Below, piece by piece: positions 25,273-33,189 of a stretch of DNA of 64,000 nt (positions are counted from its first letter, which is position 1; every line of letters starts with the position of its first letter). This DNA comes from Saccharothrix tamanrassetensis (GTDB taxonomy: Bacteria; Actinomycetota; Actinomycetes; Mycobacteriales; Pseudonocardiaceae). Under the pieces are notes generated by a model. The model was not told where the DNA came from and ran no database searches. It worked only from the letters and a program-made list of their open reading frames with translations. The position numbers and the translations under genes were made by a program. The stretch spans positions 186,001 to 250,000 of the forward strand of contig NZ_JACHJN010000005.1 in the NCBI RefSeq assembly GCF_014203665.1. The letters are read 5' to 3'.

Positions 25273-25670
25273 TCATCCGGCGTTGAGTTGAAGTACGAGG
25301 ACGGCTCGGGTCAGGTCGGTGATGCGGGTGGTGGAGCAGCGGAGTCTGCGCAGTAGTCGCCAGGTCTTGAGGGTGGAGGCGGCGCGTTCGCCCGGTGCGC
25401 GGATGCGGGCGTGGGAGCGGTTGACCGCCTGCTGTCCGGGCGAGAGGTTGTGCCGCTTGCCGCGGTAGGGGACGCGGACCGGGCCGCCGGCACCCCGGTA
25501 GGCCTTGTCCGCCCAGCACGGGATGTCCGCTCCGGTCAGGGCGTCGACGATGCCGTGGGTGCGGGCCGCGGTCAGGTCGTGGGTCGAGCCGGGCAACGCG
25601 GGCGAGTCCACGGCAGGCGTCCGGCCGGGTCGGCGAGGACTTGGACCTTCATGCCGTGGCGAGGAGCTTC
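25273..25670 (-). pseudogene. IS5-family transposase remnant
   Basis: This C-terminal fragment is of a transposase similar to the intact one at 21597-22379. It keeps HDLTAARTHGIVDALTG, CWADKAYRGAGGPVRVPY and the Glu region RAPGERAASTLKTWRLLRRL. The N-terminal half, including the HTH and the first Asp, is missing. The fragment is also frameshifted near 25617: HGMKVQVLADPAGR is in one frame and PALPGSTHDL in another. The element cannot transpose on its own. It marks the left flank of the DUF4157 gene. Confidence 0.85.
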
Positions 25671-25826
25671 GCCGTTTCTCCACCACGAACCGCAGCTCAC
25701 GCCACCAGGCTGGACAGGGCTCAATGCACTTTTGGACACCTGCGTTGCCCTGCGTCCAGTACCGAGGAACATCCCGGGGCCGACGGTCAACAGGGACCAT
25801 GTCCGTGAGCGCCACGAGGAGGATCA

Positions 25827-27034
25827 ATGCGAGATCGCGCGACGAATCCCAAGGACCCGGAGCGGCGTGGCACCCCGGCTGGTCCGGCACCGTCAACATC
25901 CGGCGCCAATGCCGCACTGTCGAGGAGCGGCAGCCTCACAGATCCTGGCCTTGCAACGCCTTATCGGAAACACCGCCGTGACGCAGCGGCTCCAGGGCGA
26001 CGTACAACGCGACGCGGTCCACAAGGGGCTGCGTTCACCCGGGCAGCCGCTTGGTGACAGTACTCGTGCCGAGATGGAAGATCGACTGGGCGCGGATTTT
26101 TCCGATGTACGGGTGCACACCGATGATGCGGCGCATGTCGCCGCCGAGTCAGTGCAGGCGCACGCTTACCTCTGGCTCGCACATCGCGTTCCAACGAGGC
26201 CAGTTCGATACGGGATCCCTGGAGGGAAAACGGACTTTGGCGCACGAGTTGACCCACGTGCTCCAGCAACGGTCCGGCCCGGTGGCGGGCAATGAAACCG
26301 GAAACGGGTTGAGTATTTCCGATCCATCGGACGCGTTCGAACGCGCCGTCGAGGCCAACGCGGAACGGGCCATGACGAAGCCCGTCCAGGCATCGAGCGA
26401 GGTGGCGCCCGCGGGGTCCAATGCCCCGGCGCAACCCGTCAATGGTTCGGTGCAACGTGTTATAAATGCCACCGGACTCGCGGGAACCGCTTATCAGGCG
26501 GAATTGACTGCCATACGAGATCACAGCTCGACCGCGCGAATAAGGCAGTTCTTGGCCGAGTGCGCGGCCAGTAACAACACATTCCTCAGATTCACGGCCG
26601 TACCCATGACAGGCCACGGGCTCACTGAGGGGTTCATCTACGACGGTGCAAACCGATACGATCTCGATGACCCGGACAATATCGATTGGTCTGTCGTCAA
26701 GCCCAGGACGTCGAATATTGACATTGTGGTATCTTTGAACGCTGCGCAGACCAACCCGGTGGTCAGAATCGAAACACTCCTTCATGAGCTGGCGATCCAT
26801 GCGGTACACATGTGGGATGTCGTTAAAAGGCTCCGCGAAAGCAGTGCCGGCGCAGCGGCCAATTCAATCCTTCATAGCCACCTCGACGGATCGAACTCCT
26901 GCGAGTGGCAACACAACAGACTCGGCATGGGGAGAAACCGGGTGATCTCGGCAGAAGTGGCAAACCTTGGGAGGGTCCTCGGTATCAATCTGCAATCAGA
27001 GTACGATGTCGATGTGCTCGACCACGAGCCCTGA
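25827..27034 (+). pseudogene. DUF4157 (eCIS-type leader) protein with putative metalloprotease effector domain, frameshifted
   Basis: ATG 25827 has a GAGGAGG site. The start MRDRATNPKDPERRGTPAG, then ILALQRLIGNTAVTQRLQ, LGADFSDVRVHTDDAA, SGSHIAFQRGQFD and TLAHELTHVLQQRSGPV form a DUF4157 domain, a peptidase-like leader found on cargo of extracellular contractile injection systems and on polymorphic toxins. Two +1 frameshifts, near 25915-25930 and 26163-26170, break the gene into three frames. The last ~290 residues are intact and include a second HExxH motif (ETLLHELAIHAVHMW, His codons from 26783), which suggests a zincin effector. GC is clearly lower than in neighbours, a sign of transfer. 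Sequencing error could mimic the frameshifts. Assigned with good confidence to DUF4157; effector function is inference. Confidence 0.75.
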
Positions 27035-27283
27035 TTCTCGGGTGATCGTCGACGAGAACGGCTCGATCAGGACCGCGCACCCGACCAGTGGTGACGGCGT
27101 GGTGCCGAAGAACCTGGTGGAGCCGTTGGCCGATCGCCTGCCGGACGCGGACCCGGATCGAGTGCCGCCGGATGAGGTTGGGAAGGGCTCCCTGTCCGCC
27201 CGATTCGAACCTGGGGACGGCCGGTGCCTTCTCCCGCCCGGCCGTCCCCGTCCTGCCCACGGAGGATCGCCGGCGGTGAATGC

Positions 27284-28195
27284 CTACCTCGGGGCCGGGT
27301 CGACCAGGAACTCCTGGTCGGCCTTGCCCGAGCAGGTGGTCTGCATGATCTCCGCGCCCACCTCCACGTCGGCCGGACCACCGAGCACGCCGACGCACTT
27401 GCCGCTGTGCACCGGCCGCAGCACGAAACCCCGTGGCTCGGGCGCGGACACCGGCTCCAGCAGGAACCGCTGGTGTGCCGCGCTGGTGCACTGGTCCGGC
27501 GCGATCAGCGCCTCGTCGTCCAGGAACGCGCCGTCCACGGACAGGCACCCCCAGCCCTCCTTGGGATGCCGCCACTTGATCAGGTACACGCCCTCGCCCA
27601 CGGCCTCCAGGTACGTGTCGGGAACCAGCCCCTCGCACGGCCGCTGCACGGCCAGCACCCGATCGGTGCGCTGGTTCCGCTCCTTGCCCTCGCCGATGCA
27701 CAGGTCCTTGTCCGCCACGTGCGCCGGCCGCAGCAGGTACCGGCCGTCGGCGGGCAGCTTCTCCAGCGAACCCGGCCGGATGACCAGCGCGGTGACGGTG
27801 GCCGCGACGGCGGCGAGCGCGGCGACCCCCGCCACCAGCGGCCACCAGTTGCGTCGGGGCTTGGCCGACGGCTCCTCGGCGGGCTCCCCGGCCGGGTTGG
27901 TCTCCGGGTCCATGGCCAGCCTGCGCCGCGCCGCGACCCACCGTTCGGCGTCCTCGTCACCGAGCCCGCACGCCCGCGCGTAGGCGGTCACCAGCTGCTC
28001 GCGCGGCAGCGTGGTCCGTCCCAGCATGGTCGCGGTGGTGCTGGACGGCAGCACGTACCCGGCCGCCTGCGCTTTCCCCTCCAGTTGTCGGTAGGTCAAC
28101 CCGGACCACAGCCGCAGTTGCCGCATCGCGGTGACGAACTCGGCGGCGGTGGTCGCGTCCTCGGGCCCCGGCGGCCCCGCCCGGTGATCTTCCAC
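27284..28195 (-). CDS. XRE-type HTH protein with one membrane helix and a ricin-like lectin domain
   Basis: The 303-residue protein has an N-terminal helix-turn-helix at about residues 12-75 (TAAEFVTAMRQLRLWSGLTYRQLEGKAQ), of the kind seen in many actinobacterial XRE-like membrane proteins. A transmembrane segment follows at ~112-135 (WWPLVAGVAALAAVAATVTALVI). The outside C-terminal domain has two beta-trefoil-like repeats: LRPAHVADKDLCIGEG and LRPVHSGKCVGVLGG, each followed by QxxC...F-type motifs. This suggests a sugar-binding (ricin-B-like) sensor joined to a cytoplasmic DNA- or protein-binding head. GTG 28195 chosen; ATG 28231 is possible. Divergent from the SARP gene. Confidence 0.78.
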   Translation of the reverse strand: MEDHRAGPPGPEDATTAAEFVTAMRQLRLWSGLTYRQLEGKAQAAGYVLPSSTTATMLGRTTLPREQLVTAYARACGLGDEDAERWVAARRRLAMDPETNPAGEPAEEPSAKPRRNWWPLVAGVAALAAVAATVTALVIRPGSLEKLPADGRYLLRPAHVADKDLCIGEGKERNQRTDRVLAVQRPCEGLVPDTYLEAVGEGVYLIKWRHPKEGWGCLSVDGAFLDDEALIAPDQCTSAAHQRFLLEPVSAPEPRGFVLRPVHSGKCVGVLGGPADVEVGAEIMQTTCSGKADQEFLVDPAPR

Positions 28196-28428
28196 GCCCC
28201 CAGCTTGCTCTAGCCGGCTGCCGCCCTCCATCGGCGGTTCGGTCCACGGCACTGGTGCGAGTGTCGGCAGGGCGATGCCGATTTCGGGTGTCCCGCCGGC
28301 CGGCCCGGAACCGGAGCGGTCCCCGGCGGCGTTTCGGACAGACCGGTGACCAGTACGTACAGGCTCGTACAAGGTCGAACGTCGGCGAACGCCCGGAGCA
28401 CCGCTATACCGGGATCGGGAGGTGCGGC

Positions 28429-29202
28429 ATGGCGGTGGAGATCCGGTTGCTGGGCACGGTCGACGCGGTGGTGGACGGACGACGGACGGACCTGGGGCAC
28501 GCGAGACAGCGGTGCGTCCTGGTGGCGCTCGCGGCGGAGGCGAACCAGCCGGTGAGCTTCGACCAGCTCGTCACGCGGGTGTGGGCGGACCGGCCGCCAC
28601 GCCGGCCGCGTGCCGCGCTGTACGGCTACCTGTACCGGCTGCGGCAGCTGCTCGCGGACGCCCACGACGTGGCCCTGGTCCGCCGGACCGGCTGCTACGA
28701 ACTGGTGGTGGACCCGGACGCGGTGGACCTGCGCCGGTTCGAACGCCTGCTGGCCGCCGCGCGCCGAGCCGGCACGGACGGGGAGCGGCTGGCGCTGTTC
28801 GACACCGCGTTGGGGCTGTGGCGGGGCGAGCCGTTCGCCGGACTGGACACGCCGTGGCTGGGTGCGCTGCGGGTGATGGCCGAGCAGCAGCGGTTCCTCG
28901 CCGAGACCGACCGCACGGACGTGGTGCTGCGGTCGGGCCGGTGCGACGAGGAACTGGCCAGGCTCGCCGCCCGCGCGGCGGTGCACCCGCTGGACGAACG
29001 GGTGGCGGCCCAACTCGTGCTGGCCCTGCACCGGACCGGGCGGACGGCCGAGGCGCTGGGCCACTACCAGCGGGTGCGCCGACTGCTGGCGGACGAGCTG
29101 GGCACCGATCCGGGCACCGCCCTGCGCGCGGTCCACCGCGAAGTGCTCCGGACCTCGACGGACGACCGGCTCGCCGGCCACCGACGGGTGCTGCACGCTT
29201 AG
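28429..29202 (+). CDS. SARP-family transcriptional activator (AfsR/DnrI-like)
   Basis: The 257-residue stand-alone SARP has an N-terminal OmpR-type winged helix at about 1-90 (VEIRLLGTVDAVVDGRR, RQRCVLVALAAEANQPVS, ALYGYLYRLRQLL) and a bacterial transcriptional activation domain (BTAD) at ~95-245 (DLRRFERLLAAARRAG, LALHRTGRTAEALGHYQRV, ADELGTDPGTALRAVHREVL). SARPs switch on secondary-metabolite genes by binding direct repeats near -35 boxes. A GGGAGGTG ribosome site precedes ATG 28429. No biosynthetic gene cluster lies adjacent, so its target is unknown. Confidence 0.93.
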   Translation: MAVEIRLLGTVDAVVDGRRTDLGHARQRCVLVALAAEANQPVSFDQLVTRVWADRPPRRPRAALYGYLYRLRQLLADAHDVALVRRTGCYELVVDPDAVDLRRFERLLAAARRAGTDGERLALFDTALGLWRGEPFAGLDTPWLGALRVMAEQQRFLAETDRTDVVLRSGRCDEELARLAARAAVHPLDERVAAQLVLALHRTGRTAEALGHYQRVRRLLADELGTDPGTALRAVHREVLRTSTDDRLAGHRRVLHA

Positions 29203-29296
29203 CGGTTCGTCGGCGGGTGGTGCGCCGTCAGGGCTGGGCGGGCGAGCCGTCCACCGGCGTCACCCTCGGCTCACTCCCTGGCCTCATACCCCGGCC

Positions 29297-30361
29297 TCAC
29301 ACCCCGGCCGACACCGACACGCCCGCGCCGATCCGGCGCGGCACGGTGACCCCGGTGACCAGGTTGCCGGTGGAGGCGACCACCAAGTTCGGCCCCTGGA
29401 GGTCCAGGCCGACACCGGCGCCGTTGCCCCGGATCGTGTTGCCGGTGACGACGAGGTTGCCCACGCCGTAGTTGACGCGGGTCTCCAGGAACGTGCCGGC
29501 GCCCCCGTTCGCCTTGAACACCCGGTTACCGCTGATCGTGGACGCCGCCTCACCCTGCACCGACACCCGGATGCCGGCAGCGGTGAAGTCCTCCAGGTAG
29601 TTGTCCGTGATCGACGACCCGAACAGCCGTTCCGCCCACAGCGCCACCCCGCCGACGCCGTACACGTGGTTGCCGCGGATCAGCCAGCCGGCCGCGTTGT
29701 CCAGGCCGATGCCGTCGGTGCCGGAGCCCTCCACCCAGTTGTCCAGCAGCTGCCAGTCCGTCACCGAGTTGCGGGTGTCCTCCACGTGCACGCCGCGCCC
29801 GCCGGACCCGGCGATGTGGCTGCCCGTGATGCGCCCGTTGACCTGGGTGTTGGTCAGCTCGGTGCGGTTGGCGGACAGGTTGGTGACCCGGATGCCGTGC
29901 CGGGTGGCGCCCCGCACCGCGATGTCGTCCACCACCGACTGCCACGACCGCAGCACGAGCCCGTCACGGCCACCCGGGTTCCGGTCGCGGTCGGCTTCCA
30001 GGGTCAGCGACCGGACGGTGACCGGGCCGCCGGTCCACGGCACGTCGTCCAGGTAGGAGTCACTGGCCAGCATGGCGTCCAGGTTCGCGCCGGGTGCCTG
30101 CCGGATGACCGTGCCGCTGCGGGACAGCCCCCGGTACGTGCGGTCGCTCGCGAGCCGGATGGTGCCGTCGATCAGGCACGTCCCCTGGAGCACGATCTCG
30201 TCGCCGGGTGCGCTGGCCGCGGTGGCCGCGTTGATCCGCTCGTCGTCACCGGTGTCGTCGGCGCACAACAGGTCCGTCCGCCCGCTCGCCTGCGCCTGGC
30301 CGCTCACCAGCACGGCCCCGAGCACCGCCACCAACGCGACCCACGCCGTTCGTCCGGCCAT
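29297..30361 (-). CDS. Secreted right-handed beta-helix (pectate-lyase-like) protein
   Basis: The 354-residue exported protein has a signal peptide (residues 1-25, cleaved near AQA-SGR), followed by LLCADDTGDDERINAATAAS, the usual entry of pectate-lyase-superfamily helices. At least eight parallel beta-helix (PbH1) turns follow, for example RHGIRVTNLSANRTEL, GRGVHVEDTRNSVTD, TDGIGLDNAAGWLIRGN and AAGIRVSVQGEAASTISGN. Such folds cleave or bind polysaccharides. A GGAGGAGGGG ribosome site precedes ATG 30361. No catalytic residue set can be named. It is a lone gene, convergent with the SARP gene. Confidence 0.85.
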   Translation of the reverse strand: MAGRTAWVALVAVLGAVLVSGQAQASGRTDLLCADDTGDDERINAATAASAPGDEIVLQGTCLIDGTIRLASDRTYRGLSRSGTVIRQAPGANLDAMLASDSYLDDVPWTGGPVTVRSLTLEADRDRNPGGRDGLVLRSWQSVVDDIAVRGATRHGIRVTNLSANRTELTNTQVNGRITGSHIAGSGGRGVHVEDTRNSVTDWQLLDNWVEGSGTDGIGLDNAAGWLIRGNHVYGVGGVALWAERLFGSSITDNYLEDFTAAGIRVSVQGEAASTISGNRVFKANGGAGTFLETRVNYGVGNLVVTGNTIRGNGAGVGLDLQGPNLVVASTGNLVTGVTVPRRIGAGVSVSAGV

Positions 30362-30520
30362 GATCCCCTCCTCCGCCTGAAGATCCACTGTCGCGGGAGC
30401 CGCTGGACGGAAACTTGAAAGGGTCTCGAATCCCTGCCGTCACACTTCCGCGTGGCTCGCGTCGCGCGGATAGCCTGAACGGCCTAACGTCGGAGGTGTC
30501 CGCACGACGAGGGGAAGCGC

Positions 30521-30592
30521 ATGACCGGGACTACCGGCTGGATCGCGAGGACCTCGTTCCGCCCGTCACCGGACACGACATGTCCGGCTTAA
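30521..30592 (+). CDS. Possible 23-residue peptide gene
   Basis: ATG 30521 is preceded by a good ribosome site (GAGGGGAAGC) and opens a 24-codon frame rich in Thr, Pro and Arg (MTGTTGWIARTSFRPSPD, ending with a single Cys). A strong hairpin follows 37 bp after the stop (30630-30658), so the layout of promoter region, short frame and terminator resembles a leader or small-peptide gene. I do not recognise it. It could be chance; ribosome site plus hairpin are the only support. Confidence 0.3.
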   Translation: MTGTTGWIARTSFRPSPDTTCPA

Positions 30593-30618
30593 CGCTCGGG
30601 GGTGTCGCCTTGGCCGGC

Positions 30619-31041
30619 TTAAGACTTCGGGGGGTGCGCCGGGCCGCGGCGCACCCCCGGCACGTTTGCGGGAGTAGCCGGCGCTGAGTCGTCGCGCCGG
30701 TTCCGGTCGTCCGAACGACCGCTGCCGGCCGTCGCGCTCGACCGGGCGGACGCCAGGCCGCTGAGCCTGGTCTCGACCGTCCCTTCGGGTTCGAGCGTCC
30801 ACCGCCGGTCGGGTGTTCCGGTGCGGGAGTGCCGGAGCGCGGCGGCTTCGGGCGAGGCCGAGCTGTGGTCCACGTCGGCGCACAGTCCGTTCCCGGGGTC
30901 GCGTGGCCGGAAGCCGCCGTCGGTCCGCGGCAAGAGCTGCCGGCGCTGGTGCGCGCCGCCGTTCGCGGCGGCCTGGACCGGCCGAGTCTTCACTGCCGTG
31001 CCGGGCGCGTCGGCCACGTGCCCGGTGCCGGCGGCGAGCAC
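30619..31041 (-). pseudogene. Ricin-B-like lectin domain remnant
   Basis: Read leftward, this frame shows two weak beta-trefoil repeats: NGGAHQRRQLLPRTDGG and GNGLCADVDHSSASPEAAAL followed by TGTPDRRWTLEPEG. These resemble the ricin pattern of GxCLDV, then QxW. The usual QRW of repeat one is QRR. Upstream of GTG 31041 the same frame reads NLSGGNRPAGTKSSVLAAG, again ricin-like, but a stop lies shortly before and no signal peptide is present. It ends inside a strong hairpin. I read it as a decayed fragment; it might be no gene at all. Confidence 0.35.
30630..30658 (+). terminator. Strong 11-bp hairpin
   Basis: GGGGGTGCGCC (30630-30640) pairs perfectly with GGCGCACCCCC (30648-30658) around a 7-nt loop. 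It follows the short frame at 30521-30592 and lies at the 3' end of the leftward ricin-like remnant, so it could terminate transcripts from either side. Confidence 0.5.
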
Positions 31042-31195
31042 CGAGGACTTCGTTCCAGCGGGCCGATTCCCGCCGCTGAGGTTGCACCCCGCTGTTCACG
31101 CGCCGCCGTCGACCTGTCCGGTGGAGTACCGGCAACCGGGCCCGAGGCCGGCCGTGGGCAGGCGAGGTCCGCTCACGGCCGGGCGCACGAGGGGT

Positions 31196-32071
31196 TCAGG
31201 ACAGGATCACCGAGCGGGTCAGGTGGCGGGGCTGGTCGGGGTTCAGGCCGGCCGCCTCGGCGATGTGCACGGCCAGCCGCTGCGCCAGCACGAGCGTCGC
31301 CATCGGATCGTGGGAGCTGGTCACGAACGTCCCACCGGTCGCGGCCACGTCGTCGGCCAGGCCGGCGGGCGCGGGACCGAACATCCACGCCAGCCGCCCC
31401 GGCGCGGTGATGCTGATCGGCCCGTGCCGGTAGTCCATGGCCGGGTACGACTCGGTCCACGCGCCGGCCGCCTCGCGCATCTTCAGCGCCGCCTCGTGCG
31501 CCAGCCCGCACGTCCACCCCCGCCCGAGGAACGTGAACTGCGCGGCCCCGGTCCACTCCGGGCGCAGCGGGGCCGTCAGCGCCGTGCTCGCGTCGGCGAT
31601 CGCGCCGGCCAGGTCCTCGCCCAGGGACGCCCGGAGCAGGGCCAGGGTGCTGGTCGCGAACCGGGTCTGGACGACCGACGCCTCGTCGGCGAAGTCCAGC
31701 ACCACCAGCTCGTCGGCCGCGTCCACCACGGGCGTCCCGCCGTCCGCGGTGATGGCCAGCGTCGGCACGGACACGTTGTCGAGCAGCTCCAGCACCTCCG
31801 ACGTGGTGCCGGAGCGGGTGATGGCGACGATGCGGTCGTAGTCGCGCACGCCGGGGAACTCGGACGCGGCGAACGCGTCGGTGTGGCCGAGCCCGCGCGC
31901 CTCGCGCAGCCACGCGTAGGACTGGGCGATGAACCAGGACGTGCCGCAGCCGACCACGGCCACCCGCTCACCGGGTCGGGGCAGGCGGGGCGCGACCTCC
32001 TTGGCCAGCGTGGACGCCCGGTGCCAGCAGTCCGGTTGGGTGGCGATCTCGACAGCGACGTGGGTGCTCAC
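31196..32071 (-). CDS. SIS-domain sugar-phosphate isomerase/deaminase-like protein
   Basis: The 291-residue protein has two SIS domains, related to the isomerase half of GlmS and to AgaS-type amino-sugar deaminases. The first domain spans about 30-150 (ERVAVVGCGTSWFIAQSYA, IVAITRSGTTSEVLELLD) and the second about 165-290 (FTFLGRGWTCGLAHEAALKMREAAGAWTE cut into normal GlmS-like blocks, MDYRHGPISI). It lacks the N-terminal glutaminase of GlmS. It probably isomerises or deaminates a hexosamine phosphate in the cytosol. GTG 32071 has a GGAGGAGA site. AT-rich operator-like repeats lie upstream. Confidence 0.88.
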   Translation of the reverse strand: MSTHVAVEIATQPDCWHRASTLAKEVAPRLPRPGERVAVVGCGTSWFIAQSYAWLREARGLGHTDAFAASEFPGVRDYDRIVAITRSGTTSEVLELLDNVSVPTLAITADGGTPVVDAADELVVLDFADEASVVQTRFATSTLALLRASLGEDLAGAIADASTALTAPLRPEWTGAAQFTFLGRGWTCGLAHEAALKMREAAGAWTESYPAMDYRHGPISITAPGRLAWMFGPAPAGLADDVAATGGTFVTSSHDPMATLVLAQRLAVHIAEAAGLNPDQPRHLTRSVILS

Positions 32072-32121
32072 GGGCTCTCCTCCAGGTGGTGCGCATTTCT
32101 GCACTCAAGGCACGAACATAC

Positions 32122-32141
32122 TGCATGATTTTGCAACGCAA
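32122..32141 (-). promoter_or_regulatory. AT-rich operator-like repeats upstream of the SIS gene
   Basis: TTGCAACGCAA (32131-32141) is a palindrome (TTGC-aac-GCAA) and overlaps a pair of TGCA half-sites at 32122-32125 and 32132-32135. This is the only AT-rich patch before the gene and lies 50-70 bp upstream of GTG 32071, where a promoter would be expected. A dedicated sugar-responsive regulator is plausible. Confidence 0.3.
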
Positions 32142-32245
32142 CCACCCCGTTCCGGCTGGAAGCCATGCTCAAACGCTGGTGACAGGCTGCTGACCGGTGA
32201 CTTCTCTGGGGGAAGTATGTGCACAATTGCTCACCGGTCGCCTCG

Positions 32246-32295
32246 GTGTGGAGTGCACCACACAACCCGAGCAGTGCACCGTGCACTGCTCGGGT
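32246..32295. promoter_or_regulatory. Two adjacent perfect palindromes in the divergent SIS / membrane-protein intergenic region
   Basis: GTGTGG-agtgca-CCACAC occupies 32246-32263. Directly after it, ACCCGAGCAGTGCAC (32265-32279) is mirrored exactly by 32281-32295 with a single central C, a 31-bp perfect palindrome. Both contain AGTGCAC. The one-base centre makes it a DNA operator more likely than an RNA hairpin, although a shortened stem could also form. They lie ~70 bp upstream of the membrane-protein start at 32364. Confidence 0.55.
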
Positions 32296-32363
32296 GTCAG
32301 TCTCGCGCCGTGGCTAACGGGGTGACGGGCGCAGCCGATCCTGCGGGTGACAGGAGGTGGACC

Positions 32364-33170
32364 TTGACCACCACTACCCGCAGTTCGCCAGGTCTGTTGC
32401 GCTCGTTGCCCCTCCTGGTACCGGGATTGCTGTTGCTCGTGGCCATCGCGCTCATCCCGGTCTCGGCCGGCGGGGACAGCCTCTACCGCGTCACGACACC
32501 GCAGTTCACCGTCATGAAGCCCGACTGCGCCGAGGACGGCACGGTTGTCACGTGCGCCATGCCGGTCGGCGACAAGACCCTGACCGTCGTCATCGACGTC
32601 GACAGGGCACAGCTGAATTCCGGCTGCACCGCCACCTACGGCTCCCGACCGACCGCGTGCACCCGCGACCGCACGCTGGGCAACGTGTTCACGCCGGCGG
32701 TCGTCCTGGACGGCTTCACGGTCTCCGACGAGGCGGCCGAAGCCGTGCGCGCCGGCCAACCCTGGTGGTCCGGCATCGGCGAAAGCGGGCTCACCCGCGG
32801 TCTTTTCGGGGTTCTGGTGGGAATGTCGCTGGCCGCCGCCCTGGTGAGCTGGTTGCTCTCCAAGCGGCCACGGGCGGCGGATCCGAACGGTGCGCGGACG
32901 ACCGTGACGACGGCAGCGGCCGTGTTGGTGCCCTTCGCGGGCATCGTGCTGCTCGTGCCGCCGGACCAGGTGGCCGACAAGCTGCCGATGTTGCTGCTGC
33001 CGTGCTTCGCGCTCACGCTGGTGCTGCCGTGGCAGCTGCTGGTGCATCGTGCGATCAGCGGGAAGATCGGTTCACGGCTGGGTCTGACCGCCGCGGCCTT
33101 GGTGGCGACGGCGGTCTACGGGTCCGCGACGCTGCTGGTGCTGTCCCTGGCGACAGGGCTGGTGGACTGA
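32364..33170 (+). CDS. Multi-pass membrane protein of unknown function
   Basis: The 268-residue protein starts at TTG 32364, chosen because a perfect AGGAGGTGG ribosome site ends 3 bp before it. Its first helix is at residues 11-34 (LLRSLPLLVPGLLLLVAIALIPVS cut at its ends). An external region of ~110 residues carries four Cys (KPDCAEDGTVVTCAMP, NSGCTATYG, TACTRD) likely paired as disulphides. Four further helices occupy about 145-268. I do not recognise the family. Transcription probably responds to whatever binds the palindromes upstream. Confidence 0.75.
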   Translation: MTTTTRSSPGLLRSLPLLVPGLLLLVAIALIPVSAGGDSLYRVTTPQFTVMKPDCAEDGTVVTCAMPVGDKTLTVVIDVDRAQLNSGCTATYGSRPTACTRDRTLGNVFTPAVVLDGFTVSDEAAEAVRAGQPWWSGIGESGLTRGLFGVLVGMSLAAALVSWLLSKRPRAADPNGARTTVTTAAAVLVPFAGIVLLVPPDQVADKLPMLLLPCFALTLVLPWQLLVHRAISGKIGSRLGLTAAALVATAVYGSATLLVLSLATGLVD

Positions 33171-33189
33171 CCGCCGGCGGTCCGGGCGG

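Noticed and set aside
27035..27283. Continuation of the DUF4157 gene or a partner immunity gene downstream
   Set aside because: The frame ends cleanly at 27034 and the following 250 bp show no ribosome site or credible coding frame on either strand.
31196..32071. Full GlmS (glucosamine-6-phosphate synthase)
   Set aside because: The glutaminase domain is absent and the length is half; only the SIS part is encoded.
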